Shown here: positions 50,943 to 60,217 of the stretch, piece by piece
Numbering within the stretch: position 1 is the first letter of the stretch
Layout: each line of letters opens with the position of its first letter
Source: Aurantiochytrium sp. KH105
Taxonomy: Eukaryota; Sar; Bigyra; Thraustochytrida; Thraustochytriidae
Length of the DNA stretch: 64,000 nucleotides
NCBI GenBank assembly: GCA_003116975.1
Contig: BGKB01000089.1
Span: 286,100 to 350,099 of the forward strand
Direction: 5' to 3'
The notes under the pieces: generated by a model
The model's input: the letters and a program-made list of their open reading frames with translations, nothing else
Databases searched by the model: none
What the model was told of the DNA's origin: nothing
Program-made: the position numbers and the translations under genes

Positions 50943-52091
50943 ATGTACGCCAGCAGACACACCACGCTGGGTGTGCCTCCTGGACTGCCGCCCCAGAGAC
51001 CGGGCCCGTCGAAGGCGACAACGACGACGACGACGACGACGAAGAAGAAGATGACAACGGCAGCAAGAGGAAGTGCCAATCCCTTTGCAGCCAAGAAAAA
51101 GAAAAAGAGCAAGCAGCAACAGCAGCTCCTGCTTCAGCGGCGACGCGAGGAAGAGGCGCTTGGTAACGTTTGGGAATCTGAAGCCATGCGCGCATACAAG
51201 ACAGCTGCAAAAGACGCCGCAAGCATCGGAGCTGTTGCACCTGCAGCTGATCTGAAAAACGCTGCAAATGATAGCGATTGGGTCCTCGTGCAGCAATCAC
51301 GGGATCCAATTGCCCTGCGAGGCGACGCGCATGAAGTCGTTCTAGTTCCGGATGTCCAACAAGACAGTCCGGCGCCAATCTCGAAGCGCCAAGCCCAGCG
51401 CGAAGCCGACCTTCGCCGATCCAAGGGCCAGCTGCCCCTGGTCACTCGTGAGATGACAGATACTGAATACAACCGTGTGTTCAAGCGTCCGCTGCCGCAC
51501 AATTACGGCCGTGCCAATACTCGCCCAGTCGTTGACGAGAATTACCTACGAACCTTTAATGTCAGGGCTGCCATTAGCGGAGGTACTACACAAGTCTACG
51601 ATTCTGCTCTTGCTGCACTTGCGGCCGGTCCGCCCACGTCAACGCATCTTTTGCCGGCTGAAGAAATCGATGCAGCCCTCCTCCAGCAATCACTCCGCCA
51701 GCACGACCAACAACAACAAGGTCAAGAAGAGATTGCTTTAGCAGCACACGAACAGACAAGTGCTGGACCTGTCCTTGCAGACTCGAGTAGCGCCCCACTG
51801 GCCGTGAATCCGCCGCCGGCACTGCCGGAATGCCAGCCTCCTCTGCAAGGTATGACCTTTGGAAAACCTTCCAAAGATCGTCGTCTCGAGCCCTCCATGT
51901 TCGAGATCTTGTCCTGGGAAGATCCGAATCCACGCGACGTCGAGAGCGTGCCGCGGCCCGGTGCCAATGCGCTCGACCCACGCAATTACGCAACACTCCC
52001 CCCCTCGCATATCCAGCTCATACCCTTTGCAGGGACACGGAATGCAGTTGGCCCAATTCCTCCTGGACCTGGTGCACAACCTCTCTTGTGA
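50943..52091 (+). CDS. Conserved-looking protein of unknown function
   Basis: A 382-residue protein from the ATG at 50943 (MYASRHTTLG). The N-terminus has a Thr run and basic Lys/Gln tracts (NPFAAKKKKKSKQQQQ) that could act as a nuclear-localisation signal. The middle, about 150-210, is the most protein-like part: ISKRQAQREADLRRSKGQLP, VTREMTDTEYNRVFKRPLPH. Then come a Gln/Ala-rich stretch and a Pro-rich C-terminus with PSMFEILSWEDPNPRDVES and RNYATLPPSHIQLIPF. I recognise no domain. The transposase relic follows on the opposite strand. Confidence 0.7.
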   Translation: MYASRHTTLGVPPGLPPQRPGPSKATTTTTTTTKKKMTTAARGSANPFAAKKKKKSKQQQQLLLQRRREEEALGNVWESEAMRAYKTAAKDAASIGAVAPAADLKNAANDSDWVLVQQSRDPIALRGDAHEVVLVPDVQQDSPAPISKRQAQREADLRRSKGQLPLVTREMTDTEYNRVFKRPLPHNYGRANTRPVVDENYLRTFNVRAAISGGTTQVYDSALAALAAGPPTSTHLLPAEEIDAALLQQSLRQHDQQQQGQEEIALAAHEQTSAGPVLADSSSAPLAVNPPPALPECQPPLQGMTFGKPSKDRRLEPSMFEILSWEDPNPRDVESVPRPGANALDPRNYATLPPSHIQLIPFAGTRNAVGPIPPGPGAQPLL

Positions 52092-53229
52092 CAAAATTAA
52101 AGAGTAACCTGGGCTTGGTGATAGGATCCCACTAGTTTCATAAAAGGAACGAGTTCTCTTCTTCTTCTCCTTCTTCTTCTTCTTCTGATTTCCAAGCTCG
52201 GTGGCATCTGGTAACGAGCTGATCTTGTGCTTGTCGAAGCGCTCCATGACGTCTTTAGGGCAGGTCATATCTAGCATCTGTGCAGATGGAGTTGGGAGTG
52301 CGTTCGAGAAGACCTTGCTGAGAAGCATGATACCGAGTTCAAACGTTCGCGATATCATGGACTGGTGGACACCAAATTTTGAGCCCAATACAATCTGGCT
52401 CACATCCAGGCGCAGAATCATAAGAGTAATGAGAAGTTTGTGCTTAAGCAAGAGCTGGGGTGTTTGGGGTGGTAAGTTGCTCGAGGTAGTGCCCGATGCT
52501 CGAGAAGTCGAAGACGGTTTCTCTTGTCTCACTTTGAATCGCCGATGCTCTCCACTGTCCTTGGAGCTTTCCCATCTAGCGGTTGCATTACTAAGTTGTG
52601 TAGCGTAGGTGTCGCCAAACCGTCGAACAAAATTCATTTGCGCTTCGAATGAGGCGATACTCGTGGCGCCAGTGAAGACGCGAATCATGACGGCAAAGCG
52701 CGGGATCGCTTAACAAAATGCCCATCGAAGTGGACTTTGATGAGCAATGGCATTTTCGGGCATGCTTTGTAGATTTGCGCATATCTTTGCCGCCTCCTGA
52801 ACATTCTTGACAGCCTCTCGCATATTTTTCTAAAGGCGGCCTCTTTATCATTGCGGAGCGTCTGAACGTCGGTCTGAAGCTCGTGGCTCTGATCTAGAGC
52901 CTGCTGTGTTCAATCAGGATTGGCCACCGCCTTCGAGGCAAATCTACAGGAGGATCCACCCGCGGACAAGGGGTTAAAAAAGAAACGACTGTGTCCGTTA
53001 CAGACACGCAAAGCACCAGTCCCAGGCTGACTGTCAGCACTTTACCAACCAAAGCCGAGCACATCTGGGTCGATACTGCTCTGGTTGCTCTCACTGCTGT
53101 CGTGACGGCTGTACGCGAGCTCCTGCTGCCCCTGTAGAGGCAGCATCCGGGAGTTCACGAGTGAACAAGGCACGTCGCCGGAGAAGGTAGCCGACGGTTG
53201 CTGCAACAACAACATCGTCAAACGCACGC
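52092..53229. other. Intergenic region with transposon relic
   Basis: Holds the transposase relic (listed separately), bounded at about 52156-52188 by a TTC-type microsatellite. Beyond about 52910 lies the kinesin promoter region, where no gene is seen. Terminal inverted repeats of the element could not be found by eye. Confidence 0.55.
52186..52730 (-). pseudogene. Truncated DDE_Tnp_4-type (PIF/Harbinger-like) transposase relic
   Basis: The minus-strand frame from about 52730 shows the front part of a DDE_Tnp_4 transposase in order. First comes RVFTGATSIASFEAQ, the TG-x-x-x-x-x-F entry segment. The helix-turn-helix follows as KLLITLMILRLDVSQIVLGSKFGVHQSMISRTF, split here as LLITLMILRL and FGVHQSMISR. 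Last is MTCPKDVMERF, ending at PDATEL, which carries the first catalytic Asp of the DDE triad. Coding similarity then stops at a Lys-rich microsatellite, so the second Asp and Glu are missing. Upstream (to about 52900) coiled-coil-like codons continue but only across stops and frame changes. This is a dead 5' fragment. Confidence 0.72.
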
Positions 53230-54846
53230 ATGGAGTCAACAATATCTGGGACGCGCGTCCGGGTTCTAACGCGCGTCCGGCCTTTGCAAGGAGAGGAGAC
53301 TCGCTCGAAAGAGCCCAAAGCTGTGCGCGTGAGCCCAGAACAATGCCTTCTTGAAGCCGGTGGACCGAGTGCTCATGGCGGACCGTCGAGGTTCAGATTC
53401 GACGCGTGCTTTGCCGAGGACGCCTCGCAAGCCCAAGTTTACACAGAGGCAGGCGCCCCTCTGGTAGACGCGGTCAGCCAAGGGTACAACGCAGCCCTCA
53501 TTGCATACGGCCAAACTGGCTCCGGAAAAACGTACTCCATGTTGGCTGGGGCAGAGGACATCTGGGCTCTTGCAAGTCGCAGCGATGATGCAGAGCGAGA
53601 CCGCGTCGAGGACGCCCTTGATATCATTGGTAGATCTCCATGGCGCGGCGCCATTCCTCGTGCCGTCGAGCACATCTTTGCACATGCGGCGCGTCTCGAG
53701 CAACACGGTGCGGTGCGCCTCACCTGCACCTACGTGGAGATCTACAATGAGCAAGTCTTTGACCTCTTGCGAGAAGGTCCCGAGTCATTGTCCAGCGACC
53801 AGCGTGGAGGTCTCGATATTCACGAAGATGCCTTTCGTGGTGTGCATGTGCCAGGAGCCACCGAGGTTCATGTGCAATCGCTCGAGGACGTTCTGGCAGT
53901 GCTCTGGGCTGGAGCTGTGCGGCGCGCCATGGACTCGACCGATATGAATGAGCACAGCTCTCGCTCGCACACCATTTTCCAGGTCATTCTCGAACAAACA
54001 CTTGCCGCTTCGCCCTCGCGCCGCATCCGCAGCAAGCTCAGCCTGGTAGATCTTGCCGGAAGCGAAAAGTGGCGCTCACATCAGCTCTCCAAGTTCTCGG
54101 CCCAGCGCATTTCCGAAATGACGAGCATCAACAAGAGTCTTTCGAACCTTGGAAACTGCATTCGTGCGCTCGAAAAGGGAAAAGCGCATGTTCCGTTTCG
54201 CAACAGCAAACTGACACGCTTGCTTCAGGATTCTCTAAAGGGCAACGCCATGACGAGTTTTCTCGTCACGCTCTCGCCAGCACGAGCCAGCCTCGAGGAA
54301 ACCATGTCAAGTTTGCATTTTGCTGAGCGATGCAAGGGTGTTTTAGTCGACCCGCGCGTCGGCGATGAGCTCGCGGTGTTCCCCGAAGAAAGCGAAGACA
54401 CAAAAGAGCTCGCTGCAGAAAATGCGCGCCTTCGCGCTCGCGTCCGCGAGCTAGAAGCTCGGCTTGCAAGGGCCCACACTGATCCTTGTGCAGTCTTGGG
54501 CAGTACGGTCTCCGCTGCCGCAAAGCGTCTGAGCGCATGGCAGGCAAATGGTTCTCGCGAGTCAGTGACCGTCAACAAAGGCTCTAACCAAGAATGCGAG
54601 GTTTATGGTGATTCTTCGCAAGACGAACATCTTGCCGGCGTTTATGAAGACTGGCTCCTGCGCACGCTTGCCCAGCCCGGGACCCCGGCAGCTGCGCTCT
54701 CGCTCGAGCAGCGCCTGGCGATGGCGGAGTGGGCCGTGCTTTTGCAGTTTCGCAAGCTTGCCTCTGTTCAAGTTGGGCCAGACCACGATCTCGCCAAGCA
54801 TATCGACGCCGCCACCACCGACGTCGCGACGCGCTCCGGGTTCTGA
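53230..54846 (+). CDS. Kinesin with N-terminal motor, subfamily unclear
   Basis: A 538-residue kinesin from the ATG at 53230. The motor spans about 8-372: RVRVLTRVRPLQGEE, P-loop GQTGSGKT (94-101), YVEIYNEQVFDLL, switch I NEHSSRSH, switch II DLAGSEKW (from D274), TSINKSLSNLGNCI, HVPFRNSKLTRLLQDSLKG and LHFAERCKGV. A short coiled coil (about 393-418) and a 110-residue tail with conserved-looking EDWLLRTLAQP follow. The motor at the N-terminus implies plus-end motility. The AGSEKW variant and short tail do not fit kinesin-1, -2 or -3. It may be one of the flagellate-associated small subfamilies (kinesin-9/-16-like), which I cannot resolve by eye. Confidence 0.93.
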   Translation: MESTISGTRVRVLTRVRPLQGEETRSKEPKAVRVSPEQCLLEAGGPSAHGGPSRFRFDACFAEDASQAQVYTEAGAPLVDAVSQGYNAALIAYGQTGSGKTYSMLAGAEDIWALASRSDDAERDRVEDALDIIGRSPWRGAIPRAVEHIFAHAARLEQHGAVRLTCTYVEIYNEQVFDLLREGPESLSSDQRGGLDIHEDAFRGVHVPGATEVHVQSLEDVLAVLWAGAVRRAMDSTDMNEHSSRSHTIFQVILEQTLAASPSRRIRSKLSLVDLAGSEKWRSHQLSKFSAQRISEMTSINKSLSNLGNCIRALEKGKAHVPFRNSKLTRLLQDSLKGNAMTSFLVTLSPARASLEETMSSLHFAERCKGVLVDPRVGDELAVFPEESEDTKELAAENARLRARVRELEARLARAHTDPCAVLGSTVSAAAKRLSAWQANGSRESVTVNKGSNQECEVYGDSSQDEHLAGVYEDWLLRTLAQPGTPAAALSLEQRLAMAEWAVLLQFRKLASVQVGPDHDLAKHIDAATTDVATRSGF

Positions 54847-55325
54847 GTTCGGGTGTCTCACGTGCAAAAACTCGTCCCAGCCGAGGGCATCATAATAATC
54901 GCGACCGTCCGTACGGTCGACCGCGGCAAAAGCCCAGCCCTAGCAGACTGTTTGCGGGCGACACGGCGCGAGGCGAGGCGAGGCGAGGCGAAGGCAGCGA
55001 GAGCAAGAGCAAGAGCAAGCGCGAGGGCAAGGACTCGCCAGGCATCGCGCCGAGGCAAGGGTTGGTCGAGGCCGCGTGGTGGCATCTTTCACTGTCGACG
55101 GCCGCCTTGGCAGGCAAGAAAGCTTCGCTTGAGCGCTTCACAACTCGCGGCTCAGCCGCGCCGTATTGGCAAAGTGCGTCGCGAACGCGAACGTGACAAG
55201 GCTGGCCTTTCAAGCTTGCCCTCCTAGATTTCGCGCGAGGGGGGAGAAAACGCGAGGAAAGCAGAGCACGCAAGACGAGAACGAGAAAGAAAAAAGATAC
55301 TCTCTGTGAAAATTCTTGCGAGAAA
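54847..55325. other. Intergenic region between kinesin and ENT genes
   Basis: Contains GAGGC pentamers (about 54968-54992) and a GAGCAA hexamer run (about 54999-55019). The last 100 bp are purine-rich, leading to the ATG. No gene is seen. Confidence 0.5.
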
Positions 55326-56843
55326 ATGGACGAGGCTCTCTTTTTCACAATGGGCGTGGGAAGCTTGTTCCCCTGGAATGCCTTCATCACGGAGAGCTCT
55401 TATTTCTCGAGACGCTTCCAAGGTACCTCATATGTGAGCACCTTTGAAAGTGGGTTCGGTGTGGCATACAATTTGTCCAACGTGCTCTCGCTGCTTCTGC
55501 TCTTGCTGGTGCAAAAGTACATGACCGAGAGAATGCTCATCGTCGCACCTTTTGTCGGCACCGGCATCGTCTTTTGCGCAACAGCGTTACTGACGCTTGT
55601 CGACATTTCTGTCGACGCCCTTTTTTACGCGACCACAGCGACCGTCCTATTGGCGGGCATCATGGCCGCGCCAATGATCTCGGGTGTGGCTGGTTTGGCG
55701 GCTCGCTTTCGCAAGTCATGCGCGTCTGCGTTCTTTTCAGGCCAAGCCTTTGGCGGCGTCGTGGCCTCGGTCTCGAGTCTTGTGACGTCAGGCGTGGCGC
55801 CGCAACCGAGCGACTTTTGTAACGCAACAGCGCTCTTTGAATCCGAAGCAAATCTTTCTCTGGCTGCACGACTGAGTGCAAAGCACCCTTTTGTTGTGGA
55901 TTGGAGCGCTTTCTCATACTTTACAATTGCCGCAGCCGTCTGTTTCATTTCGGTGGCAGCATACATGGCAGTCAAGTCGAGACAGGGGCAAAACATTGTG
56001 CCTACCTTTGGCGTGGGTCTTGGTGGCACTGGAAATGGGTCGACAGAGGAGGACGTTGATGATGATGATGAAGAAGATGAAGACGGCTATGCGCTGTTAC
56101 AACCAGACATTCAAATGGAAGCTGGAGATGACGACGATGACGAGGTTGTCATGCTCGAAGTCGTCTCTGGCTCTCAAGAGCTGAATTCTGCCCTTCTTGA
56201 TTCCAACAGTAGCCAGCGAGAAAGATCGCAGAGAAGAGCAGCAGCAGTAGCAGGAAGGGAAGGGGACAAATCGAATCTGCCCAAGGAAACCAGCTGGGAG
56301 GGTACGACCGTGCGCGCCGTTTTTCATGTAATTCGCCATCCGAGCGCGGCAGTCTTGTTGACCTTTTTAGTGACCCTTTCCCTCTTTCCTGCGCTCACTG
56401 CACAAACGTATTCTCGTCGCGAGTGTGCTCCTGGCTCAAGTCGGTTTTGGAACGATCTCTTTGTCCCTAGTCTCTTTCTCTGTTTCAACGGTGCAGATCT
56501 CTTGGGCAGGTTGCTGCAAGGACGCTGGCAACCCTTTTCGGGTCGTGGCCTCATGTTTCTCGCACTGTCGCGGTGCATCTTCTGGCCCCTTTTCTTTTTC
56601 CAGCATATTCGTGGCTCGCGTCTGGACCCTGTCCTCGGTTCAGATCTTTTCCCTATTGCTACTTCGCTTGCATGTGGGTTTACAAATGGCTTTGTGGGTA
56701 CAGCCTCCATGGTCAATGCTCAGCTTTCTGTACCCATGGCGCATCGTGACTTAGCATCAACGATTGCCACCATCTGTCTCACCATTGGGCTCACCATTGG
56801 ATCAACAAGTAGCTACCTGTCAGTTTACATTGTCCAGGGCTGA
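55326..56843 (+). CDS. Equilibrative nucleoside transporter (SLC29/ENT family)
   Basis: A 505-residue polytopic membrane protein. The first TM carries the ENT signature GVGSLFPWNAFITE (animal ENTs: GxGxLLPWNFFxT). About eleven hydrophobic segments follow. The large loop between TM6 and TM7 (about 228-325) is highly acidic, with DVDDDDEEDEDGY and GDDDDDEVV. C-terminal TM motifs FNGADLLGRLLQGRW and LACGFTNGFVGTASM (compare FNxxDxxGR and SNGYxxSLxM) are diagnostic. ENTs move nucleosides down their gradient or with protons across plasma or organelle membranes. Length is within the usual 450-530. ATG 55326 directly precedes TM1, so the cytosolic N-terminus is very short. Confidence 0.93.
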   Translation: MDEALFFTMGVGSLFPWNAFITESSYFSRRFQGTSYVSTFESGFGVAYNLSNVLSLLLLLLVQKYMTERMLIVAPFVGTGIVFCATALLTLVDISVDALFYATTATVLLAGIMAAPMISGVAGLAARFRKSCASAFFSGQAFGGVVASVSSLVTSGVAPQPSDFCNATALFESEANLSLAARLSAKHPFVVDWSAFSYFTIAAAVCFISVAAYMAVKSRQGQNIVPTFGVGLGGTGNGSTEEDVDDDDEEDEDGYALLQPDIQMEAGDDDDDEVVMLEVVSGSQELNSALLDSNSSQRERSQRRAAAVAGREGDKSNLPKETSWEGTTVRAVFHVIRHPSAAVLLTFLVTLSLFPALTAQTYSRRECAPGSSRFWNDLFVPSLFLCFNGADLLGRLLQGRWQPFSGRGLMFLALSRCIFWPLFFFQHIRGSRLDPVLGSDLFPIATSLACGFTNGFVGTASMVNAQLSVPMAHRDLASTIATICLTIGLTIGSTSSYLSVYIVQG

Positions 56844-57219
56844 AGAGAAGTAAGCGCAAATTTTGTAACGTCTCGAGCAAGATGGATGTGCAACAGGATA
56901 CTAAATTGGAGATTGATTTGAACCTATGAAAATCCGTCAAAGTCGTTCTTCTTCCTTGGGTAGGAAAATCATCTGCATTTTCCCGAGAATACAAAGGGGT
57001 CCAGTGTTTCGCTTCCCGAGTGTCAAGTTTTTCGTTCGTGAAAAGTCAAAGTCATTTGATTGCACGCTGCTTCCCACTTTCAAGACTCGGACGCTTGGCA
57101 CTCTTAACGCTGAAATGGCTTGCCTATTTCTTCTTCAGGAGGTTTAAGAATTACTTTCGAATGAACGAACTCGTGAACCAACAAAGAACAACTTGATGTG
57201 CATAATTCAATTCAGATAT
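56844..57219. other. 3' intergenic region between convergent ENT and glycosyltransferase genes
   Basis: AT-rich flank of 376 bp. No gene, repeat or RNA was recognised. Confidence 0.5.
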
Positions 57220-59382
57220 TCAAAGCAAGGCGCTTTCGAGACCTTCCTGTTCCAGTGAAAGTACACGCCTACAAAGCCTATCTCCATCCACATCGGCGAT
57301 GGAGGCCCCATCTGCGGTCAAACGAACGCCAAAGAGGTCAAGAAAACTAGAAATTGGTCGCGCCCGACCGAGTCCATACTTGGACAGTTTCTGCGTCGGA
57401 AAGGGCTCTTGGTCACGGTTCACTTTGAACCCCAGAATGTGACGAATACGAGCTTGAGAAGATGCAGCTTCTGCGTCTTGTTGGCTTCGTATGCTATGAT
57501 CTTGGTTTTCCCAGAACAGAGGTGCGCCGCCGTTGGGGCGCTCAAAAGGGTAGTAGTGAAAGACGACGCTGCGGCGAAAGGCATACGAAGTGTACCCATG
57601 CGTGTAGAGTCGTGCTGCCATGGAAAATTCCTCTCCCATGAATATCCAAGGCAGACAACAGTCGTACGGGACATTGAGAATGCGATGGCCTCGCGCAAAG
57701 GAGAGCCCAGCAGCAAAAAACGGATGCACGATGGGCATGCGGATATCGTCTTCGGCGATTTCATAGCTCTCCTGAAATCGTACGAGACCCTCGTTGGGCA
57801 TGACACGAGAGCTGCACATGACGGGTGCGGTTGCGTGAAGCCGGCGACCATCTGTGCCGTTGATGGCGCCCGTTGCCTGCGAGGGATACGCGGTAAGAAT
57901 GGCGTACTCATTGTTCAATGCTTCCCACTGCTTGACCAGCTGTTGATCCCAATTTCGTGTAAAGAGCATGTGGGCGTCAATCTGCAGAACAAACGTCTCG
58001 CCGCGATAAAGCAAATCGGCACGGTGTCGCGCGTCGACCGGACCCCGCGCCAGTCGCGCGTCAAGCCGATGCACACGGATCTGACTCAAGTGTTTGCACA
58101 ATAGCTTTCGGTTCGAATCGCGATGCAAAGATTCATCAAGGTGGTGACAGTCGACTTGCTGCGGTACGCATGGGGCGTCAAAGTTACTCCCAAGCGTCTG
58201 ATCTACGACCGCAAAGGCAAGACGGAACGGGTGCGCAGCTCGTCGAAGAGCGTCGGCGATGGTTGCGCTGCAAAGAGGGTCTCGATATGACACCATGTGC
58301 ACGAGGATCGTGTCTTTGCCTTTGACGCGATGGCCCACCTTTTCCGGGTGCTCTGATTTTAGGGAAAAGGGCTTTATCTTCGCTTCGGGGATAACTGGCC
58401 CAATCTCTTCGGGGCGTGGCACAACGGAGCTACAACGCTGGACGTATGAGAGTTCTCCCCGTTCCCCGGAAAGAATCTGCGCAGAGTCATGAAGGGTGTA
58501 GAAAATGCCGTGAGTGTTTTCATTGTGTTCCTTCTCGTTGTCACCATTCTGAAACAGGTTTGCCTCATTGCCGTGGTGCGATTCGTCCTCAGCATTAATG
58601 CAATTTTCGTCGTCGGATTCTTCGTCGTCTTCGTCTTGGTCGTCGTCGGCACTGTACTCGTCCTCGTTGTCGTAAGCGTCGTCGTGATGATCATCGACTT
58701 CATCATCATCTTGTTCTTCCACTTCGGCGGTGACGTCGTCGTCGTCGTCGTTACTCTCGAAGCTTTCTTGCCTTGCATCGTGACCGCAGACCCCTCTGCA
58801 GTCAGGAAGACGTTCGCATGCACGTAACGCGGCGTCGAGATTTCGAAATCGACGACGAGGATGTCTGCTGGAGCTCAGCTCGCCCGCGAGGAGGCCAGGA
58901 ACTGGGTCTACCCAGACACATTTGGGTGGTAAAGGTGATGATGATGATGATGATAATGATGATGATGATGATGATGACGATGACGATGAAGATGCACTAG
59001 CGTTGAGCCGCTTCTCCGACGTTTCCGTTGGCTGCATTCCCTCGCGTTCTTGAATCTCGTTGCGCGCAATCCGTAGATCTAGCGTTGTTCGCACCTCGTG
59101 CAGACCAGCGTTGCCCGCGATACACGCCTGAAAGGCGGCAGGAGACAGCGTGTCGACGCAGGTCGTCGGGGTGCCCAAGATGCTTCCAGCCAAGGACGCC
59201 AAGGCCATCAAGGCCAAGAGTCGCAACGACCACGAGTACGTTGAGGTCGACCCTGCCGGCAAGCCCGCGCCCTCGCCAGCTTCGCCGGCCGCGAGGGTTC
59301 CCGACATGGTTTCCCTCGCTGCGCTCGCGTGTGTGTTGCTCAGTTTTGGATTTGGATGGTGCCAGTTAGTGCGATGCTGCAT
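57220..59382 (-). CDS. GT60-type glycosyltransferase (Skp1 GlcNAc-transferase-like), Golgi type II topology
   Basis: A 720-residue protein from the ATG at 59382; a second ATG at 59307 starts MSGTLAAGE. A single hydrophobic anchor (LRLLALMALASLAGSILG) near residue 55 suggests a type II membrane protein. The stem has a Ser run coded by an ATC/TCA repeat, and the segment at about 185-290 is extremely acidic (runs of DDD with Glu and His). The catalytic region starts about 370 with TILVHMVSYRDPLCSATIADAL, then FAVVDQ, RHRADLLYRGETFVLQIDAHM (D-x-H-type metal motif), VKQWEALNNEYAILTAYPS, FAAGLSFARGHRI and FMGEEFSMAARLYTHGY. These are hallmarks of the PF11397 GlcNAc-transferase family. The cytosolic founding enzyme modifies hydroxyproline on Skp1; here a membrane anchor implies Golgi substrates. 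Confidence 0.85.
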   Translation of the reverse strand: MQHRTNWHHPNPKLSNTHASAARETMSGTLAAGEAGEGAGLPAGSTSTYSWSLRLLALMALASLAGSILGTPTTCVDTLSPAAFQACIAGNAGLHEVRTTLDLRIARNEIQEREGMQPTETSEKRLNASASSSSSSSSSSSSLSSSSSSPLPPKCVWVDPVPGLLAGELSSSRHPRRRFRNLDAALRACERLPDCRGVCGHDARQESFESNDDDDDVTAEVEEQDDDEVDDHHDDAYDNEDEYSADDDQDEDDEESDDENCINAEDESHHGNEANLFQNGDNEKEHNENTHGIFYTLHDSAQILSGERGELSYVQRCSSVVPRPEEIGPVIPEAKIKPFSLKSEHPEKVGHRVKGKDTILVHMVSYRDPLCSATIADALRRAAHPFRLAFAVVDQTLGSNFDAPCVPQQVDCHHLDESLHRDSNRKLLCKHLSQIRVHRLDARLARGPVDARHRADLLYRGETFVLQIDAHMLFTRNWDQQLVKQWEALNNEYAILTAYPSQATGAINGTDGRRLHATAPVMCSSRVMPNEGLVRFQESYEIAEDDIRMPIVHPFFAAGLSFARGHRILNVPYDCCLPWIFMGEEFSMAARLYTHGYTSYAFRRSVVFHYYPFERPNGGAPLFWENQDHSIRSQQDAEAASSQARIRHILGFKVNRDQEPFPTQKLSKYGLGRARPISSFLDLFGVRLTADGASIADVDGDRLCRRVLSLEQEGLESALL

Positions 59383-60217
59383 TCGCACCAAGAAGACGGT
59401 CGCCTTTCTGTGATTTGGCCATCAGCGACGAAAGATAAAAACTTCTGTGGACAGCGCGATCACGCTGTCTTGAATACGTGCTCAATATTGCGGCGATTTA
59501 TAGTTGGTGTATGAGGTACGCCGGCATCCGAAGGCTACGCGTTGTTTTGTTATATTATAGGCCTACCACTACGAATGTTCGATGAATCCTTGATGGAGGC
59601 GTTGAGCAGCTTTCGTGAGGTCTCCTTGTGCGTTGCGTATTCACAGGATGCGAACTCGCTTTCTTCGTTTCACTATCCATCACTCTGCAAGAGACATTTA
59701 GGTGCTTAACTATTTTATAACAGTAAAGCGAGTTTGAGCGTTCATGATCGAGCAGGAGCTTGCAGAACCTACTGAGTGATGGAGTTCTTGGTGTGAAAAT
59801 GATGATCATGATGCTTGTGATAATGTTGATGATGATGTTGCTGCTGCTTTTGTTGTTGCATTACCATCATGTTGTTGAGCAGCGCGCGACCTTGTGCTGC
59901 TTGAGACTTTTGTCGGTTGGGCAGCAGTTGGCTACAGCATACCACATGGCCTACAATCAGTACGGCCAGCAGCACGGCGTCCCCAAAACGCAATTCCCGA
60001 AGCTCATCTGCGACGGAGAATACGGCGCGGACGCGCAGTCCGCCAGCCAGCTTCGCCAAGACAGACACGAGTGCTCGAGCCCGCGACCCGCGCGAGCCCG
60101 CTCCCTTCGTTCGGCGCGCTCGCGAGAAAGGCGGCTCGCTCGGCCGGCTCGCTCACGCCGCGCGCACACGCGTCGGCGAGCGAGGGAGCGAGGAAGGTCG
60201 TCGAGGAGGGCGCCAGG
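59383..60217. other. Divergent region upstream of the FAAL-ACP gene
   Basis: Starts AT-rich, with a GAT/TGTTG-type repeat at about 59798-59860 that includes a palindromic ATGATCAT (about 59802). It then becomes GC-rich. The FAAL frame is open for 108 codons upstream of 60218 without an ATG. A different frame has ATG 59946 with 41 protein-like codons. A hypothetical intron 60071-60216 would join it in frame to the FAAL, but it lacks a pyrimidine tract. Confidence 0.45.

Noticed and set aside
50620-51378. N-terminal extension of the CLU-like frame by 253 codons
   Set aside because: Would overlap the divergent gene at 50943 and has Cys/Ser-rich, non-conserved sequence; the ATG at 50619 is a better start.
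58110-58126. GGTTCGAATC, resembling a tRNA B-box
   Set aside because: Lies inside the glycosyltransferase coding sequence, with no acceptor or anticodon stems around it.
59769-60068. Small minus-strand frame with a hydrophobic stretch and His/Gln-rich end
   Set aside because: The His/Gln end is the GAT/TTG-type repeat, and the hydrophobic part overlaps the FAAL upstream region without support.
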